Assembly (NCBI GenBank): GCA_904063045.1
Contig: CAJFCJ010000007.1
Location: forward strand, 1,632,873-1,696,872
DNA length: 64,000 nucleotides
DNA from: Dimorphilus gyrociliatus
Taxonomy: Eukaryota > Annelida > Polychaeta > Dinophilidae
Direction of reading: 5' to 3'
Position 1 is the first letter of the stretch; every line of letters begins with the position of its first letter. The position numbers and the translations under genes are program-made. A model generated the notes under the pieces. The model searched no databases. It was not told the DNA's origin and worked only from the letters and a program-made list of their open reading frames with translations. Below are positions 33,301 to 46,700 of the stretch, in pieces.

Positions 33301-35046
33301 AAAAGAAGATGTAGCTATGTGACCTTTAGACTATTGTTCACGTTGCAAAGGAGATTTACTTTATAACATTTAAAAAAAATATTTAAAAGCCCTCTTTCAT
33401 CTCTGAAGATTTTCTGCTCACAAAAGAAATTTAATCCATTATACAACTGCATTTTATAGTTCGTTTTAGTGTCCTTAGTTTTAATGCTCTATATAAAATG
33501 TACATGAAACTAAAACAGGCCAAAAGAAGCTGGACTTAATATAAAAGTATATATAGGTCTATTTGTATCCTCAGCATTAAAATCGTAGTTTATATTAATA
33601 ATTTGAAAAATGCTATAATATTATTACTAGTTAAAATAAATCATTCTAATACAAAAATTTTCACAGATGCAACGTCTCTTTCTACATAACCATGACGAAC
33701 CTCAAGGATCGTTCACTTCAACTCTAGCAGGATCTCTAGTACATTCAATTACCCTGCATCCTGTAAAATCCCCTCCTTTTTTATACAGACTTCATTCGTT
33801 TTTCCTTGCTTCTCATTCCAACGAACTTCGTCATCGTGTTCTCATGAAAAGGCGTCTTTTAAGTAATTATGGGGAGCCATCTTTAACGAAATTTCGAAAA
33901 CGAGATGTGCAAGAATCCTTGTCCTGGAATTTTATTCAAAGACACTCATATACCAGAAATAATAATAACCCCAACATTGGCATTTATGACTCATATAAGG
34001 AATATTTAGTAAAAACAATAGGAAATTTTTTGGATTACCTTAATCTTAAGTCAAGACAAAGGGGTAAGAGGGTAGAGTTTAAACAAATTATTTATGGTTA
34101 CACAAGTATTAATCCAAAAGAAGGCGCTAACCTCATTTTAGATCTGTTAATAATGTACAAGAAGCAAAAGAATCGAAGAAATATTCCTGCCAGAAAACAT
34201 ACATATTTACGAACGCCTTTTTCTGATGTTCAATGTAGAGTGCTTGACAAAAATAATGCTACAATAAATATAATTGTTCCATTGCTTGATAGACATGATA
34301 AATTAAAAATTTTTTTGGAAAAGATGAATGAAGAATGCTTCAAATTTAAGGAACCAAAAGTTCGCCTACTCTTTGTATTATATGCTGGAGTCAGCTTAAA
34401 CAATAATAAAAGGCTAATAACAGAATATCAATCCAAATTAACTGGACATGAGATACTATTTGAACAGAAAGTGGCAGAGTTCTCAAGGGGATCTGCTTTG
34501 CAATATGGTGCTAGTTTATTTAAAAATTCTTCTCTCTTGCTCTTCCTTGATATAGATATTTTGATATCGAGATCAACTTTACAAAGAGTCATTCAAGGAA
34601 CTGTTCAAGGCAAACAAGTGTATTACCCAATAGTCTTCAGTGAGTTTCTGTTTAAGAAAAATGATGAGTTGAACGACTCCAATGGACTGTGGCGTCAATT
34701 CGGTTTTGGTATAGCTTCAATGTATAAAAGTGATTTTCTAGCAGTTAAAGGTTTTGATACGAGAATAGTTGGATGGGGAAAGGAGGATGTAGACTTGTAT
34801 GAAAAATTCGTTAGAACAAACTTATCTGTTCTTAGAGCTGTTGATCCTGGTATGATTCATATGTATCACGATAAACATTGTGATAGGAGCATGTGGAATT
34901 TCGATATGTGCATGAGTACGAAATATTCCATGTTTGCTTCCATTACTGGTCTAGCAGAAATGGTGCTAAATAATACTATACTTCGTCGGACAAAACATAA
35001 TGATAACTTTGATGTTGATATGAGATATTTTCAAGGTGCTCGGTGA
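30382..35046 (+). CDS. CHSY1: Chondroitin sulfate synthase, CHSY type
   Basis: Two exons (30382-31104 and 33667-35046) give 700 residues. A short cytoplasmic tail and a signal anchor (LFFLFVGLIFGLYLG, about 14-28) place it as a type II Golgi enzyme. The first glycosyltransferase domain holds LFVGVMTAKKYLKTRAVAAQ, WFMRADDDIYIRGD with its DDD metal-binding motif, and FCMGGPGMVFSR and TTHEDVEVGRCVR. The second holds FLDIDIL and GWGKEDVDLYEKF. The layout and wording match human CHSY1/CHSY3. The enzyme alternately adds GlcA and GalNAc to build chondroitin chains. The exon junction falls at TWSFE|MQRLF, as WSYEMQQLF in human. The intron is 2562 nt. AATAAA lies at 35091-35096. Confidence 0.94.
31105..33666 (+). 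other. Long intron of the chondroitin synthase gene
   Basis: This 2.56-kb AT-rich intron has donor GAG|gtttgt and acceptor tttttcacag. I see no nested coding exon and no recognisable repeat. It is about fifty times the typical intron length here, so regulatory or non-coding RNA content is possible but not shown. Confidence 0.6.
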
Positions 35047-35914
35047 CGACAAGAAAATGAAGTGCTGTTACTTGTTATGGTTCCAATTTTAATAAATGTT
35101 ATATTCTCTGTGAAATACATAAAATATCCTTTTAAGATGTAATTTGTTTATGTAAATTTTATAATTTCATCGTATGTCATATGGGAATGTTGATTGACAA
35201 TATTGATTCAGAGTAAAATTTTCAAATTTGTTTTATATAGTTTATGATTATACTCCCAATTCATTAAAAAATTTAAAACATGGTCAACAGTTTGAGAATA
35301 TAAAAGAAAATGGCACTCAAAAAAAGACTCAGCTAAGCATAATAGAATAAATATTCTCAGGAGAGTAATCAGTTGAATTTAGAAAATTTTCTAATAGGAA
35401 ATGTAGAATACCGTTACTGTTATAATTTTCTCTTACAGTTAAAGAAATTGACACTTGCTATTTGTGCTATATGAGATTTTGATATGAAACTTTTTGTTTA
35501 ATAGTTTTACAAACTTTTTCTGAGTAGTTTGTGAGAGGTGGAATAATTTTTATCATGTTAATCAAATAAATACAGACAAAGCACTGCGTAATTTATATAG
35601 AGGCAACTTAAATGCTATTATTACAGAATATTTATATTTGTATACATTATTATTATAATTATTATATTAGTATATCATTTTATAGTTAGGTAAATACACC
35701 AGTTTAGAATGAACCTTACTAATGGATTCTAAACGACGCCATATTTCAACTCTGTGTGATCCCTGTCTATGTTTGGAACATAGAATAGGTATGCTATACA
35801 AAGAAAGATACAGAAGGAAACTTTTTCGCTCATAGAGGGCGCTTGTAGAATAACAGCTGTTTTCATTGTCCACTACAAACCTTCGATTGATTAAATAATA
35901 TGAAATAGACTGAA
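35047..35914. other. Intergenic between chondroitin synthase and SLCO
   Basis: AT-rich stretch with the 3' untranslated region of the synthase on the left and the promoter of the transporter on the right. A 68-codon minus-strand open frame (35667-35873) shows no family resemblance. Confidence 0.4.
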
Positions 35915-38268
35915 ATGACTATCTTAACGATTAGAAGAAATGATTCTGAATCGAATATATCAGTTACGCAACCTGCCAATAAATTTGGAGTATTTGGAAT
36001 TAAACCAAGATTCCTACAAAATTGCAATAATGCATTGGTTGCCTGTTTTTGGCTAACAATTGCTAGAACCTTATCATCAGCTTTAACTGCTGGAGTTGTT
36101 GGATCTACGCTTCCTCACGTTGAGAAGAGATTTGGATTTACTAGCAGACAATCCGCTATTTTCATAGCAATTTTTGATTTCGCAAGCATTCCGTCCCTGA
36201 TACTGGTTTCCGTATTAGGTATAATTAATGTCTTATTTTATTTTGTTAAGGTTATTAGTATTAATGCTGTTTGTACGTTTACTATTATTTGAAAAAAAAG
36301 GCGGAAACTATAAAGCTCAAAAATGATAATTGATTACCTTCTAAAAAGGAGCTTGTAAGCACATTATCAGTTTATAAAACTTGTTTTTCACACTCTTTAA
36401 TACAAACTCAAATTTTAAAAGATGATCAGTTCAAGTTGTTTGCTTTGTTTTTGCAAAGGTGCACAATGCCACAAACCAAAAGTAATCGGATTTGGAATGT
36501 TACTCCTGAGTGCCTCGTGCATAGTCGCTGTTCTTCCTCACTTTTTTACATCATCGTACGTTCCAAAGGTGGAGAAAAATGAAAATGATTCGCATATTCT
36601 ATGTGGAGAGTCTGAATATCAAGGCTGCCGAGTTGTCGAGAAAAAACTAATATCCTCAACACATTGGGCTTTGGGTTGCTTAATTATGGCTAGGATATTA
36701 TGTGCTTTTGGTAACACTCCGCTAAACACTCTTGCTTATAATTACATGCATGATGTGGCTCGGAAAGAACATTTCAACATTGCAGTAGCGGTTTTGAACA
36801 TGGCAATGATGATTGGAACTGCCGTGGGTTATCTCGCTGGTGCAGCAACACTAGAGTTACCTCATACCTGGCCAGCAAAAGCTGATTTCTCAAAGTCTAA
36901 TCCAAATTATGTTGGTGCCTGGTGGTTAAGTTATATTGTAATTGCCTTGGCAACTTTGATAACTTTTATACCTATTTCCGCTTTTCCACGTGATCTACCT
37001 GGTGCAGAGGGAATTCGAAGAAATAGAAAAACAGAAGCACACAAGGGCCAAGAAGATGATGAGACAGCCATTTTCGTACACTGGAGAGATATGGGGGCGC
37101 ACGCGAAAAGATTAATAAAAAATTTTCCTTTCCTTGCACTTGCAATGTATTATTCAGTAAATTATTCAACAACAAATGGGTTTGCTGATTTTGCACCAAA
37201 ACTGGTCCAAGTAGGTTTTGGTTTAAGCGCTTCAAAAGCGGCATTAGCAGCTGGAACAACGTTAGTTCTGGCTGCACCATTCGGAACCATTTTGGCAACT
37301 TTTATTAGTACCAAATTTAAGTTCTCTTGCAAAAATTTATTGACTTGGGTATGCATCATCTCTTTCACTGCAACAACTTTTGCTCCAATTCTCTTAGCTC
37401 CTTGTCAAGGTCCAGCATTAAGACATACTGATTACAATTGTCTCACCAACTTCTGTAGATGTTCTGATAATGAAATTCAGGCTGTTTGCGGATCTGATGG
37501 GTATACTTACGAGTCTGCCTGTCATGCAGGATGTCTTTCGGCAAATTCTACTACGGTAAGCGGCTTTAAAATAAAGAGGTTGAAAAGAGTAATGTTTAAT
37601 TTTTTTGGTTACAGGATTTTCATAATTGTCAATGTTTAATTAATTCAACACAATCAGCAAAAGCAGGCGTCTGCCCTCACCCTGGATGTGGATGGAGACT
37701 TCCCGTTTTCTTGGGATTAGTATTTATATTTTGCGCATTGCTATTCGCTGAGCAAACATTAGCGACGACGGCCACCGTCAGAATTGTTGGCGCGTCTCAG
37801 AGGCCAATGGCTATAGCCCTTAAGTGGACAGGAATTCGTTTGATAAGTAAAAGAATTATTTAATAAAACTTTACCATTTACTACTTAATGAATAAATATA
37901 TAAATTAAGTTCATAAAATTTGGGCTTAACTTCTTTTACATTGTAATAATTCTAATTTTATTACTATATTTCTTGACTTAGGTCCTATTTTTGGTCCATT
38001 TAGTATGGGAATTATATTTGATTCTGCTTGTCAGCTCTGGAGTAAAAAATGTGGAGCTCGAAGATCCTGTGAAATGTATGATACTCATGACTTGTCAATG
38101 AAGATGATGATCTTGCAGTTGTTCATTCATGTCATATCTACTGTTTTAGCAGCAGTCGCTATTGGATGCTATCGCAAGCCATCAAATAATTCGATAAGAA
38201 ACGACGAATTAGAAAAAATGGCAGATCAACAAACTGAGAAAAGGTCCAATCCTGATAATGATGATTGA
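35915..38268 (+). CDS. SLCO/OATP organic-anion transporter
   Basis: Four exons (35915-36218, 36459-37555, 37615-37846, 37982-38268) splice to 639 residues, a normal OATP length with about twelve transmembrane segments. The signature GAWWLSYIVIALATL corresponds to the conserved W-W-x-G-F segment before TM6. The large extracellular loop 5 carries a Kazal-like cysteine cluster, FCRCSDNEIQAVCGSDGYTY followed by ESACHAGC, diagnostic for SLCO proteins. The end includes GPIFGPFSMGIIFDSACQLW. OATPs move amphipathic organic anions such as steroid conjugates, thyroid hormone and eicosanoids. The subfamily is not resolved. AATAAA lies at 38509-38514. Confidence 0.93.
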
Positions 38269-40396
<2,128 letters not shown>

Positions 40397-40563
40397 ATTG
40401 ATTTTGCTTGTGTAATAATAATATTTTATATTTTTAGATTGATAAACAAGTCTAAGTCAATTTTGCATGATTTTCAACGAAACAACCGCAGACTAGTGAC
40501 AAGCTGAAAAGTTTGGCCTATGTAAAAAATTCCCCTAACCGGCTTCTCGTGTGAAGATTAACT

Positions 40564-41488
40564 TTAATCCTTATCGAAACCACTATCCTCACTTTTATCG
40601 TTCTTTTCGTAGTACTCCAATTCTTTCATAACAATGTCCATAAAATCCGTTGAATTACTTTTGTAAGCCACAGCTGCTTTAATTGTGTCTTTGAAAACCT
40701 GGAAAATGAAGTTAATAAGATAAGGAGAAATACTTTTCATAAAGTATACCTTAACGACGTTAGTGCCATCTGAAGCTGATACAAAATAAAAGGGCATTTT
40801 GTGTTTTTGAGAAAAATTAAACTTCTTCTTCGTAACATTATAATCAACTATTAAAAACAAAAAATGTAAGTCCATTTTAATTATAAATTATAAGATAAAA
40901 CGCTTACTATCAATTTTGTTTGCGACGCATAAACATGGTATTTCAGCTCGGGCTTCTCGCAATTCTTTATACCAGTTAGAGAGATTTTTATAAGTTATTT
41001 TACGAGATATATCAAAAACTAAAATGCATGCATGCGCTTGATGATAATATGAAGGATGCATGTTGCTGAATCTTTCTTGTCCAGCAGTATCCCAAAAATC
41101 TGGAAATTAATACTGTAGAGGCTACACTTTTTGCTTTCATCTACTTACCAACATTCACCGCTTTTCCATTAACCTCCGTTTTCTTTTTAAACATAGTTAA
41201 TGCATAAGTAGACAATTGTTGAGGTTGGCTAAATGAATATATAATCAAATTAGAATAATTCAAATATCAGTTTTAACATATTTTTAAAACTTACTATTCG
41301 TCCATAAGAAATCTTTCTACAAGTCTAAATACAAACATGAATAAAGTATGTTTAAAAGTCTTGTCGAGCAAAATAATTACTTACTTTGACTTCCCTACTG
41401 CACTATCACCCAGACAAATAATTTTGACTGAGATGGAGTCATCAGTTGAGGGCTTATCATAATCGGGAATTTCACTTGAGTTAGCCAT
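40564..41488 (-). CDS. RABL2: RABL2, Rab-like small GTPase
   Basis: Six exons (41385-41488, 41295-41324, 41149-41228, 40908-41099, 40750-40847, 40564-40698) join to 212 residues; exon 2 is only 30 nt. G motifs are all present: IICLGDSAVGKSK, DFWDTAGQERFS, NKID and the SASDGTN loop. QPQQLSTYALTMFKK and YYHQAHACILVFDISRK are close to human RABL2. There is no C-terminal prenylation cysteine, as expected for this family. RABL2 recruits IFT-B to the mother centriole and starts ciliary transport, so the animal has cilia or flagella. The gene is head to head with the PRDM gene, 429 bp apart. Confidence 0.95.
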
Positions 41489-41917
41489 TTAGCGTCGTTG
41501 GGAACTATGCGGAAGTTAACCTACCGGAAATATTTAAAAGTTGTTGTGGGATATATCGAAAATATTCTCGAATTAGGATTATACGCCTTTTTCTTCCCAA
41601 TTTACCCAACAAATCGTGTCTATTTCATTTTTAACTGATGTTCATTGTTTTAAAATATTTTACAACGAATATCAAATAAACTATCAAGATTATTTTTCTG
41701 CGATCTTATTATGAATCGCTAAGAAATCAACAAAACGCCAAATCTCTTTGTGAGATGAAACATATTTACGCTATACCAACAATTTAAATGAAGTCGAAGA
41801 TTCTGCTATCAGTGTAATAGATTTTACGTTGAATTGCTTTTAGAAGTTTTAAAATGAAGTTTAAGAGCGATAATAGGTGGATAATTTAAAAACCACAAGA
41901 GCAGCCCATCAAGAAAA
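41489..41917. promoter_or_regulatory. Bidirectional promoter, RABL2 / PRDM
   Basis: 429 bp of non-coding sequence lie between two divergent start codons. No striking motif is visible. It should hold both promoters. Confidence 0.45.
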
Positions 41918-43747
41918 ATGTCGAATGAAATACGAACGATCGATGTTTCTCAATTATCAGAAGCAGTAAATATTTTGTCCACATTGCCTCAAAGTCATCA
42001 GTCAGAAAATGAATATCAACTGGATGCTGATAGACCAGAATCTATTAGCGATCAACAAATTATCGTTTTGGACAACAATTTTTTGAAGTTGATGGAAGAA
42101 TCAACAAATACAAATGACTCAACAAGTGAACAAGTAGAAGCTGTTGAAAGTGTTGTAACTATTGAATCTACAAGTGATCTTAAAAATTTAGCTCGCAAAC
42201 CTGATAGAAAGATTAGACCCGATAAACCTTTACCCGTAACTCTTTTAGTACCAGCAAAAAATAATCGAAAAAATTACTTTCATGGTAGGAGTTCTTCCTT
42301 ATTTTAAAAGTTAAATAAAAAAATATGCTTTCCTTGAGATAGTTAAGAAACTTTACATCGATAATTGCGATAGCCGGGTGAACATAACTGAAGACGAGGA
42401 TGATACTACGAACAATTTTTCAGGATCATGTAAGTACTTAAACGATTTTAATAAGATAATATTTATTATAAATTATATCCTGCAGATTGCATTCACTGTG
42501 ACAAATATTTTGACGAAACGAAGAAGTGTACACAGCACTGCGTTATGTTCAAGCATGTTAAGGACACCCCAATCCAGTGTAAAGCCCTGATTACTCTTCC
42601 TAGTGTTCTAACATATAGTCCTCAATATGGTGCTTAATTAAATCGATATGTTCCAACAGTCAAGTAATAAATGATAATTTCGAATAGGGATCCGCGCTCG
42701 AATACCTTTAAATGAAGGGACTAAATTTGGTCCTTTGGATGGAAGAAGAGAGCCTAGCTCTTCTAACATTTATGAAAACTCGCATGTTTGGAAGGTATTC
42801 ACCGATTCGTTTAAATATTTCTATTTAGATCTGAATGATGACCAACAATCAAACTGGATGAGATATCTTAAAAGAGCCATAAGATCAAGTGAAGTGAATT
42901 TGATAGCTTATCAAGAGAAAGAAAACATATACATGGTCACAAAAAGACGCATTAAAAAAGACGAACAGTTATTGTATTGGTATAGCGGTCGATACGCTGA
43001 TCTTTTAGGTCTGTCATTTGTAAAAGTAATATATAGCTTCTTGGAAAGTAAAAAGATTTTCTTACAATACAGGTATCTTTCAAACACCTGAAGATAGCTA
43101 TCGGTGTACTTTGTGTCAGAAAATCTTTGCCGACGAGTCGACTTTAAAAAATCACACCAAATATAAACATTCAAATGGATCTGGAAAGCTTGAATGCCGA
43201 ATTTGTGGACTAAAATGCGTTTCGCAAACAAGGCTCGACATGCATCTAAATACGCACAATGGAACGAAACCTTTTCATTGTTCGGAATGCGATAAAACGT
43301 TCGGCGATTTAAGTAATTTGAGGCGGCATCATGCCATTCATACGGGTGCGAAAATCTTTGATATGCATGTATTTCATATAAATAACAATAAATTATGTGT
43401 TTATTTTAGGTGAAAAAAAGCATGTTTGCAAGGAGTGCGGAAAAGCTTTCCGTCAGAAAACTCACCTTAAAAGCCATAGCCTTATTCATACGGGTGAGAG
43501 AAGGTTACAATGCACTTTCTGCGGAAAAAGATTTTCAAGATATTCTGACTTAAAAGTTCATGAGAACAAACATACGAGGTCAAAAATTTTCAAATGCCCG
43601 GTCCAAGGCTGCTCATCCGAATTTCTTCGATCGTGGACGAGACGTGATCATATGGCTAAACTACACGAAGATGAATATGATTGTAACTTTTGTGATGAAA
43701 GAGTTAATGACGGTGTTGAACATTTGAAGAGTTGCATAGGCGTATAA
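41918..43747 (+). CDS. PRDM-family PR-domain zinc-finger protein
   Basis: Six exons (41918-42284, 42343-42429, 42486-42629, 42688-43008, 43073-43345, 43410-43747) splice to 509 residues. After a polar N-terminus comes a zinc-knuckle-like CIHCDKYFDETKKC..., then a PR/SET-type domain with EGTKFGPLDG, QSNWMRYLKRAIRSSEVNLI and KKDEQLLYWYSGRYADLLG. Six C2H2 fingers follow, the first YRCTLCQKIFADESTLKNH and later HVCKECGKAFRQKTHLKSH with an HTGE linker, plus a short C-terminal C-x2-C. Knuckle, PR and finger order resembles PRDM4. PRDM proteins regulate transcription, some as histone methyltransferases; whether this PR domain is active cannot be told. The frame is kept only with the acceptor at 42341-42342. 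Confidence 0.88.
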
Positions 43748-46700
43748 TACGGGTTAAAGAAATATGTAAAAGTGTTTAATGAACAGGTGCCCAAAAGCTA
43801 CATTTTATCTCCCGTATATCGAAAATCTGCGCGAGAGCATAAATATCGCATATCACTTCTGACCGCTAGAGGCGCTGGTTATGGGTCAAAGGTTGACTTA
43901 AATTTCTTGCTCTGGGACAAGAGCAGATGCGGTGATTAGAGTCGTAAAAATGACGCTGATTGCATAATCAGAATCTGATCTTCTTGAACACGTTCGCCTG
44001 AAGCGAGGGTTAAAAACGAACGTGAGGTGTTCAATCGCTTAACTGCTCAACTTTCTCTAAGAGTATCACTCGAAATTTGAGAGAATTCGCCAACTTCTAC
44101 ATCTTCGAACGTGATAGGCGTTAAAATACCCCATTACAACATCGGCTCTTTTCATGTAGACTGATGACGTGAAAACGCTGGTATCAATTCGGAATTCAAT
44201 TCCATTTCTTACGTTCGTGTGGGTTCTACTATTCTTGCAAGAAATGCAAACACGCGTTTTTTAATGTTGCGAGTTGATGGATCGGCATCTGCTTGGCACC
44301 TGTCAATCAAAAATCTTTACGGCGTCCATGACGTCAAAAAGAACTAGACAAAAGCAGTAAAAACTAAAAGTTTTTCGCTCATTAAAAGTTTCAATTGACT
44401 AAAGCCTTTCATTTGGGTTGAAAACGCTAAACAAACTGTCCTAAATCAAAGAGAGTACAGCCTAAACATACAAGTGAACGGATCTTCCTTGCAGTTATTC
44501 CTCGTTCATCGGAAGCACCTGTCGCGTGTCGAACGACGCTCAAATTCTGTACTTGTGTTTTGAGGACAAACATTATTTTTTATACTCATATCACTCAACT
44601 GTGTAATATGTTGTCCTAAACTATTTAAGCAGTTCTGTTTGCCAGAGGTTATTTGATATTTTTGACTAAGGTAGGAGAGGATATTACATTTGGTATAAAA
44701 CGCACCTGTCGTTATCTTATCGCCTCGTTTGACGTATTATGTAATGCCGGTAACTTTGATGGAAAATATCAGACAGAAATACACCACGTTTAAGAATTAA
44801 TTGCTATATAAAATTCGGGATCGACAATCACTTTCTTCGCGGTCATTACGGTCAAACAGGTCTGTAGCCTAGGGTAAATGAGTCCACCTGGCTCAAGCAA
44901 AATTAGACCAGACACAGAATATTTTTCTTCTATTTCGGGAGTATCGCACAATTGCGTAACAAGAGAGACATTGCACAGGCTTTGTGCGATTACTACCTTA
45001 CGCTTCAAATAAGCCGACGCTACTAATCAATTTCGAATTTCAGTCTTACATAACTATATCCCATCGGGAATCGGAAGGTCGATCGCTACGGGCGTTCCTT
45101 TACCATAAAACTTGGATGAGTACTTGCCAAACAGGATTTGCCGTGACAATATTCATCACGCGAATACCAGTCACGCCATTTTTTTCTCTTTAGCCAAATG
45201 ATTTGTTTAACTCTGTGGGTAGTTTTTTACAGTTCTTAATTAAGCTTGTCACTTAACAACGCACCTGTAGGCCTTGAGTGGTCATCGAGCACTGAAGCGC
45301 TCGGCTTTATTAGAACCCGTTCAAATTTCTATACATAAAAAGAAAGTAGATTTGTGGGAGAATTGTAAAGCACTTGAATAAATTCATATTTCTTAGAGAA
45401 AATTTGGCTAGCGGCCATCCGACCCGATCTCCTTTGACCTTCTAAGGTGGTGGTCGTTTTTCTCTATTTCGAACCATGGTCAGCTAGATTTTATCAATTT
45501 GACTTGGTTGAACGTGGGGAATCTTGAATCTCCTTTTCGATTAATAGACAAGAAGGGTATATATAGTTTACCCATAGCACACAAATGGACTAATACCACT
45601 CTAGTCTTGGAGCGATGACAGCTTCGAGTTGTCAGCTCGTGACTTACAGGTGTTGGCTTAATTGTCACTTATATGGTTTATACAGGACAATCGGGAGTTG
45701 CACACCTGTATACGTAGATTTGAGGTGATGGTCGAAAGAGACGCTCTGCGTGCTAACTATTCGTATAGTGATTGATGTAAATGACTCAAATCGTTCTTAA
45801 TTGGCCATTCGGTGCACGTTCCTATATAGCAGGTGCGGACCTCTTCCCTCCGGTACTATAAGGTTCTGTCTAGCAATTAATTCGCGCGTATGTAATCAAA
45901 GAGAGTTAAATTTCGGGAATATCAAGAACAAAACTATCTTAGGTTAAAAGGGTTCGTGGAGTATCACTTTCCATAAAACTATCTGGGAGGAGGGTGAAGG
46001 GGGCCGCCAAGTAGCTGTTGATTATGCAATAGTCGGCTCAGATGAAACATTTTGCTATCAGGAGAAGATGAGCGAGAATTGTGCAAATATTTCCCTTTTT
46101 AGCGCCTTTTCCCTTTTATATTAGAAAATTACATGTAACAGTCGTCGCCCCCTAAAATACCTGTGATAACTATATTCTGAAAGATTCGGGTTTTAGAAGT
46201 AGCGCGTCTGAAAGCACTTTGCAATCAAGAAATAACACTCGAAAGGGGGCACCTGTTAATGATAGAAACTCTTCTTTTTCTTCTATAGGGAATATGCGTC
46301 GACGCGTTCAACTAATTATTTTCCTATTTTACCAACTCGAAGCTCTGGGAAAAAAACTAGTGAGATGGTAATCAGCGTCAATAGCACCTGCTTCCATCGG
46401 CCGTTAAAATAATAATATTTTGATTTCGTCAAACCAAACGCGCGAGGTATTCTTGTATGATAAACGAGAAAAAAGAAAATAAGGAAGAGAACAGATGCAG
46501 ATGTTTGACAACGTTGCGTGATATGCTGTTTAAGCGAGCTCATCCGAAGAGGTCGTAGGTTAGGTGCTTCTTATGACGGAAGCGAATCTAATGCACCTGT
46601 CTCACGAATCCTAGCATTCGTCTAAGGATGTAAGCAAAGGCCGAAGTAAAAATATTATGTTTTTATATAGATATTCAAATGAACCATTTTGCTCTAAACC

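Noticed and set aside
35667-35873. 68-codon minus-strand frame near SLCO
   Set aside because: No similarity to known families and lies in the presumed SLCO promoter.
44790-45008. Minus-strand open frame in the E-box block
   Set aside because: 72 codons with no initiation context or homologous family; expected by chance in less AT-rich non-coding DNA.
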